Made by a program: the position numbers and the translations under genes. Positions 26,289-35,697 of a stretch of DNA of 64,000 bases are shown piece by piece. How positions within the stretch are numbered: position 1 is the first letter of the stretch; every line of letters begins with the position of its first letter. Source of the stretch: Amphibacillus sp052055485 (GTDB lineage Bacteria; Bacillota; Bacilli; Bacillales; Amphibacillaceae); NCBI RefSeq assembly GCF_052055485.1, contig NZ_CP197171.1, positions 1,550,001 through 1,614,000 on the forward strand. Direction: 5' to 3'. The notes under the pieces were generated by a model. The model was given only the letters and a program-made list of their open reading frames with translations. It ran no database searches and was not told where the DNA came from.

Positions 26289-28124
26289 TTAGTCTTCTTG
26301 TATTGCTTCAAAAGCTCTTTCGGCAGCAGCTTTCCCTGAAGTTAAAGCCCAAGCATTATTGGCACCTGATGGAGAGTCGTCACCCATTACTCCACCTTCA
26401 ATTTCACCAGCTGCGTATAAGCCAGTTACTGCTTCCTGCTCAGTATTCATGACTTGTAAATCTTCATTTAATACCAAACCACCCATTGTTGTTGCAAATC
26501 GTGGTTTTTGTTCAATAAGATAGAAATAATCCCCTTCAATCTCTTTGTTCATAAATTCTACTGGACGATTAAAAGCCTCATCATTCTCATTTTGAACAGC
26601 AGTATTGTATTCTTCAACTGTTTCAGTAAGCACAGTAGGATCAATATCAGCTATTTCAGCGACTTCTTCTAATGTTTCTCCATGTAAGAAATAAGGTGTT
26701 TCAGAACCGTTATTTTCAAGCCAGCCATTAATATCATTTTCAGAAATACCGGCATGTTCTAATCCAGGGGTCCACATATCAAATGTTTCTTCATCTAATA
26801 GGAGGTAAAACATTTGGGACTCTTCTTCCAACTGTACGTCTAAAATTTCACGGTTACTTCCTTTTTCATTTACGACACGTTCACCAGCATCATTAATAAG
26901 AATAGCAGATCCTTCGTTAAATGCTGTGATGTTTCCTCCAATGGTAGATTTGGCAATTCCTTCTGAAACTTCTACCCCATTTGGATATTGTTTTCCATAT
27001 TCCATTAATTGAGTATCAGCATCTGCGGCTTCTTGAGCCATTAAAATACCGTCACCAGTTGCTGACTCTATACCATAATATAAAATATCTTCTAACTCTT
27101 CAGTTAATAATTCATCACTGTTTCCATAACCACCAGTTGCTAAGATAACTGATTGAGAGGAAATTTCATAAGTCCGACCATTGCTCTCCTGTGCAATGAC
27201 TCCAACAATTTCCTCATCTTCTACTACTAATTCATTTGCAGTTGTAGAAGTATATAGCTCAATATTAGAATTTTCAATGGCTTCCTCGGCAGTTGCAGTA
27301 AATCCAGGACCACCATCTACATAGGCTAACTCTCTGTCATTCTCGTATTCAGCTAGTACATGCAATCCGTCATCCATGTCATACTCAATACCGACATACT
27401 GATTTAACCAATCGGTTGTTTCACCAACTTCTTCCGCAAAAAATGTTAAAATATCTTCATCATTTAAATAGGCACCATTTTCTAAAAAGTCGTTAACCAT
27501 ACTTTCAACACTGTCATCACTTACGCCAGCCTCTTCTTGTAATTCTGATCCCATAACCACTTGGTTTCCACCACTAACTGAAATGGCTCCACCGATAAAC
27601 GGCATTTTTTCTAGTAAAACAACATCAGCACCCAATTCATCGGCACGTAATGCTGCTGCCATGCCTGAAGCTCCAGCTCCAATAACTACAATGTCAGTTT
27701 CCAATTCAACGACTTCATCCACTTGTTCTGTTTCAACAACAACATCTCTTAGAGCCTGTGCATCGCCACCAGCTTGTTCGACAGCTCCTTCAACTGCTAA
27801 CAATATAGCTTCAGAAACAGCTGTGGCTCCAGTAACAACATCAATACCCAGTGCTTGATGTTCAACAATTAACTCTGGAAATTCGTTAAGTGGTTGATCA
27901 CTAATTCCTGCTGATTCATTATGTGAAACAATTTCAACAGACTCGATTCGGCTTTCTGTGAAAGTAACATCCACTTCGATATCACCATTATGCCCAGGAA
28001 CAACCTCAGTATATGTACCAGGTTCGTATTTTGCCTCTCCTTCTGTTGAGTCACCTTCTTGATTAGAACATCCAATTAAAGTAAATGAAACCATTAAGAA
28101 CAGAACACTTATCACTTTTTTCAT
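26289..28124 (-). CDS. Exported FMN/FAD flavoprotein reductase (fumarate reductase-like lipoprotein)
   Basis: 611 aa. Lipoprotein signal with lipobox LIGC (Cys19). An FMN-binding domain (about residues 33-118) holds the flavinylation motif DVVTGATAVS with Thr101 as the expected ApbE target. An FAD-binding domain follows (about 140-605; DIVVIGAGASGMAAA, VILATGGYGN, GLYAAGEIEGGVMG). The layout matches flavocytochrome-c/fumarate- or urocanate-reductase-type enzymes that work outside the membrane of Gram-positive bacteria, fed with electrons by flavin-based transport. Strongly acidic. AAGGGGG site before ATG. The acceptor (fumarate or another enoate) is not determined. No apbE or electron-transfer partner is nearby. 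Confidence 0.87.
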   Translation of the reverse strand: MKKVISVLFLMVSFTLIGCSNQEGDSTEGEAKYEPGTYTEVVPGHNGDIEVDVTFTESRIESVEIVSHNESAGISDQPLNEFPELIVEHQALGIDVVTGATAVSEAILLAVEGAVEQAGGDAQALRDVVVETEQVDEVVELETDIVVIGAGASGMAAALRADELGADVVLLEKMPFIGGAISVSGGNQVVMGSELQEEAGVSDDSVESMVNDFLENGAYLNDEDILTFFAEEVGETTDWLNQYVGIEYDMDDGLHVLAEYENDRELAYVDGGPGFTATAEEAIENSNIELYTSTTANELVVEDEEIVGVIAQESNGRTYEISSQSVILATGGYGNSDELLTEELEDILYYGIESATGDGILMAQEAADADTQLMEYGKQYPNGVEVSEGIAKSTIGGNITAFNEGSAILINDAGERVVNEKGSNREILDVQLEEESQMFYLLLDEETFDMWTPGLEHAGISENDINGWLENNGSETPYFLHGETLEEVAEIADIDPTVLTETVEEYNTAVQNENDEAFNRPVEFMNKEIEGDYFYLIEQKPRFATTMGGLVLNEDLQVMNTEQEAVTGLYAAGEIEGGVMGDDSPSGANNAWALTSGKAAAERAFEAIQED

Positions 28125-28468
28125 GAAAATCCCCCTTGTTCGTTATTTCACAAACATATTTATATATTTTCTCTGAAAAGTATAGCTTGATAATTAACTT
28201 ATTGTCAACTTGTTTTTACAATTTCCACGGTATTACAATAATCTTTGTGAACATAACCGCCTTTTTGTACGTTAGGAAATTCATCAGAATAGTATTAAAA
28301 ATATATAATTTTCAAATGGTAATTAATTATATTTCTAATGAAAATAAAATAGTTGCGTATGTAATATTCGAGTTGATATCATATACCTAAGGTTTTCTTT
28401 AATAATCAATGTATAGACGAAGGATATTCTTAGTACATATTATTTTGAGCAAAAGAAAGGGGAAATCT
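28125..28468. other. Divergent intergenic region
   Basis: Very AT-rich region between the flavoprotein (minus) and SorC (plus) genes. It must contain both promoters, but none stands out. The 84-codon plus-strand frame at 28136-28390 is low-complexity and lacks a ribosome site, so it is not called. Confidence 0.35.
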
Positions 28469-29443
28469 ATGAAAAAGGATCGAAGAAAAATATTAGCAAA
28501 AGTAGCATATCTGTATTTTATAAAAGGCAAAAATCAATCAGAAATTGCTAAAGATTTAAATATCTATCGAACCACAATTAGTAGGATGATCACTAAAGCA
28601 AAAGATGAAGGAATAGTAAAGGTAGAAATAAAAGATTTTGACTCTGATCTGTTTAATCTTGAGGAATATATACAATCCAAATATGGATTTGATCATGTGG
28701 AAATAGTCCCTAACCAATTTGAAGAAACAAAAGAAAACCTGGCTCACTCAATAGCAGATGCTGCGGCTGCTATTGTTAGAAGTTCAATTAGTGAAAATGA
28801 TATTGTTGGTATTTCATGGGGAGCAACACTAAGCCAAATGATTGAAAAAATTGAACCTCGCCATGTGAAAGAAGTTACCTTTTGTCCCCTTGCAGGGGGG
28901 CCGAGTCACATTAATGCAAGATATCATGTCAATACATTAGTTTATGAGATGGCTAGAACTTTTCATGGGGAAGGTTCATTTATTAATGCAACAGCAATTC
29001 AAGAAAATGAAGAATTAGCTGTAGGAATAACAGAATCAAAGTATTTCAACGAATTACGTACCATGTGGTCGGAATTAGATCTTGCTATTGTTGGCGTAGG
29101 AGGGGATTTAGATCATACAAATAGTCAGTGGCGGGATCTGTTGACTAAAAGGGATTATAAAATTCTAAATAAAGAAGCTGCCGTTGGAGAAGTTTGCTGT
29201 AGATTTTTTGATGCACAAGGGAATTTTACCCATGAAGAACTACAAAGAAGGACGATAGGGCTTTCATTAGATCAATTATCAAAAGTTTCGAAATCGATAG
29301 CCATTGCACAAGGGGAAAATAAAGCGAGAGCTATTCTAGCTATCCTAAAAAAGAGATATGTAAACCATTTAATTACTGATAGAAAAACAATATTAAAGGT
29401 TTTAGAATACGATAATGATGATTATCTTAAGAAATACAGTTGA
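28469..29443 (+). CDS. SorC/DeoR-type sugar-binding transcriptional regulator
   Basis: 324 aa. N-terminal helix-turn-helix (KNQSEIAKDLNIYRTTISRMITKAKDEGIVKV, about residues 20-52) and a large SorC effector domain (about 60-320) with DIVGISWGATL and DLAIVGVGGD motifs, typical of sugar-phosphate sensing. Start at 28469 because AAAGGGG lies 7 nt upstream. It precedes the Lac/Chb-family PTS genes by about 960 bp and likely regulates them. It also lies divergent to the flavoprotein gene. Confidence 0.88.
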   Translation: MKKDRRKILAKVAYLYFIKGKNQSEIAKDLNIYRTTISRMITKAKDEGIVKVEIKDFDSDLFNLEEYIQSKYGFDHVEIVPNQFEETKENLAHSIADAAAAIVRSSISENDIVGISWGATLSQMIEKIEPRHVKEVTFCPLAGGPSHINARYHVNTLVYEMARTFHGEGSFINATAIQENEELAVGITESKYFNELRTMWSELDLAIVGVGGDLDHTNSQWRDLLTKRDYKILNKEAAVGEVCCRFFDAQGNFTHEELQRRTIGLSLDQLSKVSKSIAIAQGENKARAILAILKKRYVNHLITDRKTILKVLEYDNDDYLKKYS

Positions 29444-29459
29444 CGTTAACGGATAAAAG

Positions 29460-29495
29460 AGTGAGACGGAAAGGCAGATTTCGTCTCACTTTTTA
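29460..29495 (+). terminator. Rho-independent terminator after SorC gene
   Basis: AGTGAGACGGAA (29460-29471) pairs with TTTCGTCTCACT (29479-29490), followed by TTTT. Confidence 0.9.
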
Positions 29496-30406
29496 TATTT
29501 AGTCATTTAAGCTATCTCTTTTTGGAGACAGCTAAAGCTGCTGAAGTTTATCTTGCTTATAGGGATGTAGTGATCAAAGGTAACTTTTAGTCCCTCTCAC
29601 ACGGGTTTCTTAATATGTTAATGCACTACTTACCACCTTGCAAAATCTACTCAAATGATAGGCTTATTTTTAACACCTCTCAAGATCTACTATTTACCTT
29701 TTCAATTTACCACCTTTTAGGTCCATCCAATACTTTTGAAAGCATGATCTAAATAGACGGCTGAAATAATGATTGGAACAACTATTATATTTATTATTGT
29801 CGTTATTAGGGTTGCTTTACTTTGTTTGATGACTTCCATATCACGACTCCAGCCATACAATAATAAATAGTAATATCATCAATAGCAATGAAATGATTGT
29901 GATTGAGCTAACATTAAATATTATATTATTTATCAAAAGTATTTTATGGATAGTCAGCCTTGAATGTTTTTCACCGATTAGTAATACGTAAACTTTCATC
30001 ATTTTCATAGCTATTGCACAATTGTGCAAAAAATAGAGAGTTATAACAGACAGTATTGATGTATGCGTTTTCAAATGTTAATATTCTAGTTATATAAGAA
30101 ATCTATTATGATTTCACTTGAAATAATAATAGTTTGTATTAAAAGTTTTATTGCTTTTCAAAGGCGAAGAAAAAGGAGTGTTTTCATTATGTATATCGTT
30201 TTTAATATTTGAAGATTATTAGTTAAATAATTTATTTTGAGTTTTTCTAGAGAAATCCATGTGAAAAACAGGTTTTCAACTCCGAAAAATTTATTAAAAT
30301 ATGCATTTTATTGAGAATCTTTAATGTGATTGATCATTGCAATGGAAATCAAATAATAAGGCATCGTTATGAAATAACTGAAAAAAACAAAAGGGAGAGG
30401 ATATTA
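29496..30406. other. Long intergenic region before PTS operon
   Basis: No convincing gene. A 77-codon minus-strand frame (29841-30074) would be hydrophobic at its C-terminus (IISLLLMILLFIIVW) but has no good ribosome site; it may be a remnant of a membrane protein. The promoter for the PTS operon should lie within the last 200 bp. Confidence 0.35.
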
Positions 30407-30724
30407 GTGGAAACAATTGTACCAGATCAGATTATTATGGGATTGATTTTAAATGCGGGAAACGCAAAGCAACATATTCATCAAGCATTGAGTCAAGTAA
30501 AACAAGGGAATTTTGAAGAGAGTGATAAAGAAATTGAATTGGCAGAAAATGCAATGAATGAAGCGCATAACTTGCAAACGAGTTTCTTAGCGCAAGAAGC
30601 AAGTGGAAATAATACAGAAATCACCGCATTGTTTGTTCATGCGCAAGACCATTTAATGACAACTATTACAGAAATCAATTTAATAAAAGAAATTATTGAT
30701 TTAAGAAAAGAATTAAAAAAATAA
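30407..30724 (+). CDS. PTS EIIA, lactose/cellobiose family
   Basis: 105-aa three-helix-bundle IIA of the Lac/Chb family. Phosphorylated His78 lies in FVHAQDHLMT; the N-terminal half shows ILNAGNAKQHIHQAL, typical of the family. GTG start at 30407 chosen because GGGAGAGG lies 6 nt upstream and the length then matches the family; the frame is open further upstream from 30311. First gene of a IIA-IIB-IIC operon. Confidence 0.92.
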   Translation: METIVPDQIIMGLILNAGNAKQHIHQALSQVKQGNFEESDKEIELAENAMNEAHNLQTSFLAQEASGNNTEITALFVHAQDHLMTTITEINLIKEIIDLRKELKK

Positions 30725-30736
30725 AGGAGTTCGATA

Positions 30737-31072
30737 ATGATGATTAAAATTGGATTATTTTGTGCAGCTGGTTTCTCAACAGGGATGTTAGTCAATAATA
30801 TGAAAATTGCAGCAGAAAAGAGAAATCTCGAAGTAGAAGTTGAAGCTTATCCTCAGGCAAAACTGTGTGATTGTGTAGAAGAGATGGATGTTGCTTTATT
30901 AGGACCACAAGTCAGCTATACCTTTGACGAATCGGAAGCGATTTGTAAAGATTGTGATGTTCCACTGGCAGTTATTCCAATGCAAGATTATGGAATTTTT
31001 GATGGTGATAAAGTGCTTAATTTAGCATTAAGTATCTCTAAAAAGAAAGTGTCTGTTACTGGAGGAGAATAG
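30737..31072 (+). CDS. PTS EIIB, lactose/cellobiose family
   Basis: 111-aa IIB subunit with the phosphorylated Cys9 in IGLFCAAGFSTGMLVNNM, the family's active-site loop. It carries the phosphate from IIA to the sugar bound by IIC. AAAGGAG site, 12 bp after IIA, and 3 bp before IIC. Two further Cys pairs (CDC, CKDC) are unusual but not clearly functional. Confidence 0.93.
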   Translation: MMIKIGLFCAAGFSTGMLVNNMKIAAEKRNLEVEVEAYPQAKLCDCVEEMDVALLGPQVSYTFDESEAICKDCDVPLAVIPMQDYGIFDGDKVLNLALSISKKKVSVTGGE

Positions 31073-31075
31073 GAA

Positions 31076-32383
31076 ATGAAAAATTTCAATTCACAGAAGA
31101 TTATTGCTCCAATTATGAAATTTGTTAACATGAAGGGGATCGTTGCCCTCAAAGATGGAATGTTATCGATTTTACCTTTAACAGTTGTAGGAAGTATATT
31201 TTTAATTATTGGTCAACTTCCTTTTGAGGGATTGAATGAGGCAATTGCAAATGTATTTGGTCCAAATTGGATAGAACCATTTATGCAGGTAGAAGCGGGA
31301 ACTTTTGCTATTATGGGATTGATTGCGTGTTTTTCAATAGGCTATTCCTATGCTAAAAACAGCAATGTTGAACCGTTACCAGCAGGTGTTTTATCTTTAT
31401 CAGCATTTTTTATTACACTCCGTTCGTCTTATCTTCCTGAAGGGGGAGAACCGATAGCTGATGCTCTATCTAGAGTATGGTTTGGTGGCCAAGGTATCAT
31501 CGGGGCTATTCTGATTGGTTTAACTGTGGGTGCGATTTATACATTATTTATTAAGAAAAATATTGTTATTAAAATGCCTAAGCAAGTTCCAGATGTTATT
31601 GCAAAACAATTTTCGGCAATGGTACCAGCATTCGTAATTTTCTTGCTTTCTATGATTGTGTACATTGTGTCCAGTATCGTTACCGATGGCGGTACATTTA
31701 TTGAAATGATCTATAATATAATTCAAGTACCATTACAAGGCTTAACCGGTTCATTGCCTGGAGCAATTGGGATTGCCTTTTTCATCTCGTTTCTTTGGTG
31801 GTTTGGTGTTCATGGACAAGCTGTGGTTAATGGTATCGTAACCGCACTCTTGCTATCAAATTTAGATGCAAATAGAGTCCTTTTATCACAAGGAGATCTT
31901 TCTTTAGAGAGTGGTGCACATGTCGTTACGCAGCAGTTTTTAGATAGTTTCCTATTGGTATCTGGTTCGGGGATTACTTTTGGAATTGTTCTCGCAATGA
32001 TTTTTGCTGCTAAATCTCAGCAATACAAAGCATTAGGAAAGGTATCCATTTTTCCAGCGCTATTCAATGTTAATGAGCCGGTGATTTTTGGCTTTCCAAT
32101 TGTCATGAATCCAATTATGTTCTTGCCATTTGTTACAGTACCGGTACTCTCAGCCATTTTAGTGTATGGTTCGATTGCTATTGGATTTATGACTCCTTTT
32201 GCTGGTGTCACGTTACCATGGAGTACACCTGCAATTATTTCAGGATTAATGGTAGGGGGATGGCAAGCAGTCATTGTACAACTTTTAATTTTAGCACTTT
32301 CAACCGCTGTGTACTATCCATTCTTCCGAGTCCAAGATCGAATTGCTTATAATAATGAACAAGAAATGGAACAAGCTAGTTAA
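31076..32383 (+). CDS. PTS EIIC, lactose/cellobiose family permease
   Basis: 435-aa membrane permease of the Lac/Chb family, with hydrophobic segments from about residue 30 (ILPLTVVGSIFLIIGQLP) to 425. Family signatures WWFGVHGQAVVNGIV and FNVNEPVIFGFPIVMNPIMFLP are present; the latter includes the sugar-binding Glu. Transports and phosphorylates a sugar unknown from sequence. The glycyl radical cluster 2-7 kb downstream suggests 1,5-anhydrohexitols as well as ordinary beta-disaccharides. No matching phospho-glycosidase (GH1 or GH4) follows this PTS. Confidence 0.93.
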   Translation: MKNFNSQKIIAPIMKFVNMKGIVALKDGMLSILPLTVVGSIFLIIGQLPFEGLNEAIANVFGPNWIEPFMQVEAGTFAIMGLIACFSIGYSYAKNSNVEPLPAGVLSLSAFFITLRSSYLPEGGEPIADALSRVWFGGQGIIGAILIGLTVGAIYTLFIKKNIVIKMPKQVPDVIAKQFSAMVPAFVIFLLSMIVYIVSSIVTDGGTFIEMIYNIIQVPLQGLTGSLPGAIGIAFFISFLWWFGVHGQAVVNGIVTALLLSNLDANRVLLSQGDLSLESGAHVVTQQFLDSFLLVSGSGITFGIVLAMIFAAKSQQYKALGKVSIFPALFNVNEPVIFGFPIVMNPIMFLPFVTVPVLSAILVYGSIAIGFMTPFAGVTLPWSTPAIISGLMVGGWQAVIVQLLILALSTAVYYPFFRVQDRIAYNNEQEMEQAS

Positions 32384-32469
32384 TTCACTCGATTATAAGA
32401 ACGACTTTTTTTGGCAGATAAGAAAGCTTAAAACATTCTTACTGCATAAGTACAAATAAAACAATTCAA

Positions 32470-32521
32470 ATCCCTATACAATAAGATTGAATTTAAGAAA
32501 CAATACTTATTGTATAGGGAT
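32470..32521. promoter_or_regulatory. 16-bp perfect inverted repeat upstream of AhpF-like gene
   Basis: ATCCCTATACAATAAG (32470-32485) and CTTATTGTATAGGGAT (32506-32521) are exact inverted repeats around a 20-nt AT-rich loop, 70 bp before the AhpF-like start. No T-run follows. It may be an operator for a dimeric or tetrameric regulator or an RNA stem ending the PTS transcript. Confidence 0.6.
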
Positions 32522-32591
32522 AAAATTTAAAAATAATTCGATCTATAAAATAGAATGAAGCGACAGGATAATTTATATTGAGGAGGGTGTT

Positions 32592-34124
32592 ATGGCATTA
32601 GAAAACAAACTGAAAAGCCAGCTTGCTTATTATTTAGAGTCATTAGAATCTGATATTGTTTTTAAAGCAGATCTAAATGATGATGAAGATTCAAAAGAAG
32701 TCAAAGCGTTTCTAGAAGAAATTACCGAAATGTCATCGAAACTTTCTATTGAGGCAGAAACATTATCCCGTACACCCAGTTTTGCATTAGCTCAACCAGG
32801 GCAGGAAGCTCGGATAGAATTTGCCGGTTTACCTTTGGATCATGAATTTATTTCATTTATATTGGCATTACAACAAGTAGCTGGTCTTACACCAAAAGTG
32901 GATGAAGATGTTGCAAAATGTATTGAAAAAATAGATAAAAAAATACACTTTGAAACTTATGTAAGTCTAACTTGTCATAATTGCCCCGATATCGTTCAAT
33001 CATTGAACATGATGTCAGTCTTGAATCCGAACATCTCCCATACCATGATTGAAAGCAGAATGTTTCAAGAAGAACGGGAAGCAAAGAACGTTTTAGCAGT
33101 TCCGACCATTTTTTTGGATGGTGAAGAAGTTGCTAGTGGTCGTAAGACGATCGAGCAATTAGTTGAATTAGCAATGGATTCCACAAGTATAGAACAATTT
33201 TTAAATAAAGAGGTCTTTGATGTTTTAGTGGTTGGTGGGGGACCTGCTGGAAATAGTGCAACCATCTATTCAGTACGTAAGGGACTCAATACAGGAATGC
33301 TTGTTGACACTTATGGTGGAAAAGTAATGGACATACCAGGAATCGAAAACATGATTGGCATTCCTTATACTGAAGGGACGCATTTGATGGGTGAGGTTGA
33401 ACAACATGTAAACCAATACTATGTGGATATTATGAAAAATCAACGAGCAAAGTCAATTCGTAAAAAGGATTTGATTGAAGTCGAACTAGAAAATGGGGCT
33501 GTTCTTAAGGCAAAGTCTGTGATTCTTTCTGTAGGCGTTACTTGGAGAAAGCTCAATATTCCTGGTGAAGAAGATTTCTATACTAAAGGTGTGGTCAACT
33601 GCCCTCACTGTGACGGTCCCTTATTTATTGGTAAAGATGTGGCTGTTGTTGGTGGAGAAAATCCGGCAATTGAAGGGGCTATTGACTTGGCAGGTAAAGC
33701 AAAACATGTTTATATTTTAGAGCTTTCATCAGAATTAAAAGCTGATAAGATTCTACAAGATCGTGTAAATCGTTTATCAAATATAACAGTGATAAAAAAT
33801 GCTGTAACAAAAGAGATTACTGGTACGGATCGAGTAAATGGTATGACTTATGTTGATTGTAAAACTAATGCAGAACATCATATTGCTTTAGACGGTGTCT
33901 TTGTTCAAATCGGTTTAGTCCCGAATACTGCTTGGTTACGTGATTCGAAAGTTGAGTTAAATGAAAATGGTGAAATTGTTGTTGATAATCATGGAATGAC
34001 TAGTTTAGCAGGTGTTTTTGCTGCAGGAGACTGTACAAATAGCGCTTATAAACAAATAATTATTTCCATGGGATCTGGTGCAACAGCAGCTTTAGGTGCA
34101 TTCGATTATTTGATCCGTCATTAA
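32592..34124 (+). CDS. ahpF: AhpF-like alkyl hydroperoxide reductase subunit F / NADH oxidase
   Basis: 510-aa flavoprotein. An N-terminal tandem thioredoxin-fold domain holds Cys128-Cys131 (LTCHNC), then a thioredoxin-reductase-like FAD/NADH domain starts at about residue 208 (FDVLVVGGGPAGNSA) with redox Cys337-Cys340 (NCPHCDGP) and ends FAAGDCTN. It transfers electrons from NADH to the peroxiredoxin AhpC, and acts as an H2O2-forming NADH oxidase without it. The cysteine numbering equals that of the Amphibacillus xylanus NADH oxidase. GAGGAGGG site. No ahpC is adjacent, which is unusual. It sits between a PTS operon and an oxygen-sensitive glycyl radical cluster. Confidence 0.92.
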   Translation: MALENKLKSQLAYYLESLESDIVFKADLNDDEDSKEVKAFLEEITEMSSKLSIEAETLSRTPSFALAQPGQEARIEFAGLPLDHEFISFILALQQVAGLTPKVDEDVAKCIEKIDKKIHFETYVSLTCHNCPDIVQSLNMMSVLNPNISHTMIESRMFQEEREAKNVLAVPTIFLDGEEVASGRKTIEQLVELAMDSTSIEQFLNKEVFDVLVVGGGPAGNSATIYSVRKGLNTGMLVDTYGGKVMDIPGIENMIGIPYTEGTHLMGEVEQHVNQYYVDIMKNQRAKSIRKKDLIEVELENGAVLKAKSVILSVGVTWRKLNIPGEEDFYTKGVVNCPHCDGPLFIGKDVAVVGGENPAIEGAIDLAGKAKHVYILELSSELKADKILQDRVNRLSNITVIKNAVTKEITGTDRVNGMTYVDCKTNAEHHIALDGVFVQIGLVPNTAWLRDSKVELNENGEIVVDNHGMTSLAGVFAAGDCTNSAYKQIIISMGSGATAALGAFDYLIRH

Positions 34125-34142
34125 TGATGCTAAAAAAAGTAT

Positions 34143-34189
34143 GCTTAGTTTGTGGAGAAAGTAAGGTATTTTCTCTGCAAGCTTTTTTA
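34143..34189 (+). terminator. Terminator after ahpF
   Basis: GCTT...GAGAAA (34143-34160) pairs with TTTCTC...AAGC (34170-34182) with an internal bulge, followed by TTTTTT. Confidence 0.65.
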
Positions 34190-34669
34190 TATGGTTAAAG
34201 CAATTAAGAGGGAAATAAGCTGTACCATGAAAATAGTTTCCCCTCCTCTACGTACCCTGACTTGACTAGGTAGAGAGAAGACGATCTGTCTCATGTTCTG
34301 GCAAGCTGTGGTGAGTAAGACACTTGTTCTCCCACATTCTACAACCATCTCAACCTGCAGTAGTAAAGCCCGTGCAACTCTTTAGATTCTACAAAATTTG
34401 CTTTACTTTTTTTTTTTCTAAATTTGTATAGCCCTTTTCCAGAAACAGATAACCGATTTAATCGCATTTGTTTTTTATGGCCTTGCTAAACATGACAGGT
34501 GACTATTTTTTGATGTTTTCCGTTGAGCGCGTACTGTGGATAGGATAACTCTTTTTTGAGTCTGCTTTAAATTCTCTGTAAGCTACTCGATCAGTTGTTT
34601 TATATGGAAGTTCTTATCTATTTGGATAGATGTAAATATCTCGTTCTTTATTAAAACGGAATTTCCGAT
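34190..34669. other. Intergenic region, possible decayed sequence
   Basis: No intact gene. The base composition is a little higher in G+C than the flanks around 34240-34390 and short open stretches exist on the minus strand, but no family could be recognised. Confidence 0.3.
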
Positions 34670-34720
34670 AAAAAAAGCCCTGTTAACTTCCCTTTAAAGG
34701 ATATGAACATAGGGCCTTTT
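34670..34720 (-). terminator. Terminator of activase gene
   Basis: On the minus strand AGGGC (34711-34715) region pairs with GCCCT (34677-34681), extended by flanking ACAT/TGTT pairs, followed by seven T. It lies 33 bp past the activase stop. Confidence 0.7.
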
Positions 34721-34752
34721 GTAAATCCTTATTGATAAATCTGACCATATAA

Positions 34753-35544
34753 TCATTGTACTTGGCAGCTAATATCATGTGCTTCTATTATCTCTTTAAA
34801 GTAATCTAGGTCTTCTGTATGAAGTTGCGGAATATCTTGCAATTTATATTTTCTTCCTAGATACTCATATTTCTTTGCGCCAAATTGATGAAAAGGGAGT
34901 AATTCGATTTTTTGAACACCAAGTTCGTTAAATAATTTTGCAAATTGTTTAGCGTCGTATTCACTGTCATTGAAGTTAGGAATGATTGGAACCCTTACAA
35001 TCAGTTCTTCTTGACTTTGAATAGCAATCGCAAGATTTTTTAGGATTAATTTATTTGAGGAACCAATTCCAGCTCGATGTTTCTCAGCATCATAATGTTT
35101 TATATCGAAAAATAAGACATCTACTTGTTCAATAAATTTTTTGAAAATATCTGTTTTTACCGATCCGGTTGTTTCACTTGCAGTATGAATGCCTTTTTCT
35201 TTTAACTGTCTAAGTAATTCAGTAGCAAATTCAGCTTGATAAAGGACTTCACCCCCGGAAAGTGTGACTCCACCACCAGATTCTTCATAAAAAGGGGCAT
35301 CTTTAATAACCTCATCAATAATTTCCTTAATTGTTTTATATTCACCAACTGTTGTCATCGCTTTTTTCTGATTATCCCACATTTTTTCTGGTTTCCCACT
35401 TTGGGATTCTGGATTGGCGCACCAATAACAGCGTAATGGACACCCTTTGAAGAAAACAACTGTACGTATTCCAGGACCATCGTGTAAACTGAATTTCTGA
35501 ATATTAAAGATGCATGCTTGTTTTGTTGCTAACTGTGTCGTCAT
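34753..35544 (-). CDS. Glycyl radical enzyme activase (PflA/PflC/YbiY-type radical SAM)
   Basis: 263-aa radical SAM enzyme that installs the glycyl radical. The 4Fe-4S motif CxxxCxxC reads GCPLRCYWCANPES at about residues 35-48; SGGGVTLSGGEVLYQ is the SAM-binding GGE motif. There is no inserted 8-Fe ferredoxin domain, so it is a short PflA-like form. Start at 35544 because AAAGG lies 8 nt upstream; the alternative GTG (35553) overlaps that site. It is divergent to the DeoR regulator and the glycyl radical enzyme at 36600, its obvious partner, with an inverted repeat between them. Confidence 0.92.
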   Translation of the reverse strand: MTTQLATKQACIFNIQKFSLHDGPGIRTVVFFKGCPLRCYWCANPESQSGKPEKMWDNQKKAMTTVGEYKTIKEIIDEVIKDAPFYEESGGGVTLSGGEVLYQAEFATELLRQLKEKGIHTASETTGSVKTDIFKKFIEQVDVLFFDIKHYDAEKHRAGIGSSNKLILKNLAIAIQSQEELIVRVPIIPNFNDSEYDAKQFAKLFNELGVQKIELLPFHQFGAKKYEYLGRKYKLQDIPQLHTEDLDYFKEIIEAHDISCQVQ

Positions 35545-35593
35545 ATTAATCACCTTCTTTCTTTATTCAATTATATTTTATCATATAATATAT

Positions 35594-35621
35594 CATACGT
35601 AAATAAAATCGTTTACGTATG
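35594..35621. promoter_or_regulatory. Candidate operator in activase-DeoR divergent region
   Basis: CATACGTAAA (35594-35603) and TTTACGTATG (35612-35621) are perfect 10-bp inverted arms with an 8-bp spacer, midway between the divergent starts. A natural binding site for the DeoR-type product of the next gene. Confidence 0.6.
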
Positions 35622-35697
35622 AAACTTATAGCAATATGACGAAATTGTTTAAAAAGAAGAAATATGCTATTCTTATATACAGAAGTGAGGGATGAAT

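Noticed and set aside
27583..27858. 91-codon frame opposite the flavoprotein gene
   Set aside because: Ala/Pro/Ser/Thr-rich antisense shadow of a well-supported gene.
28136..28390. 84-codon plus-strand open frame between the flavoprotein and SorC genes
   Set aside because: AT-driven low-complexity residues, no ribosome binding site, and it covers the divergent promoter region.
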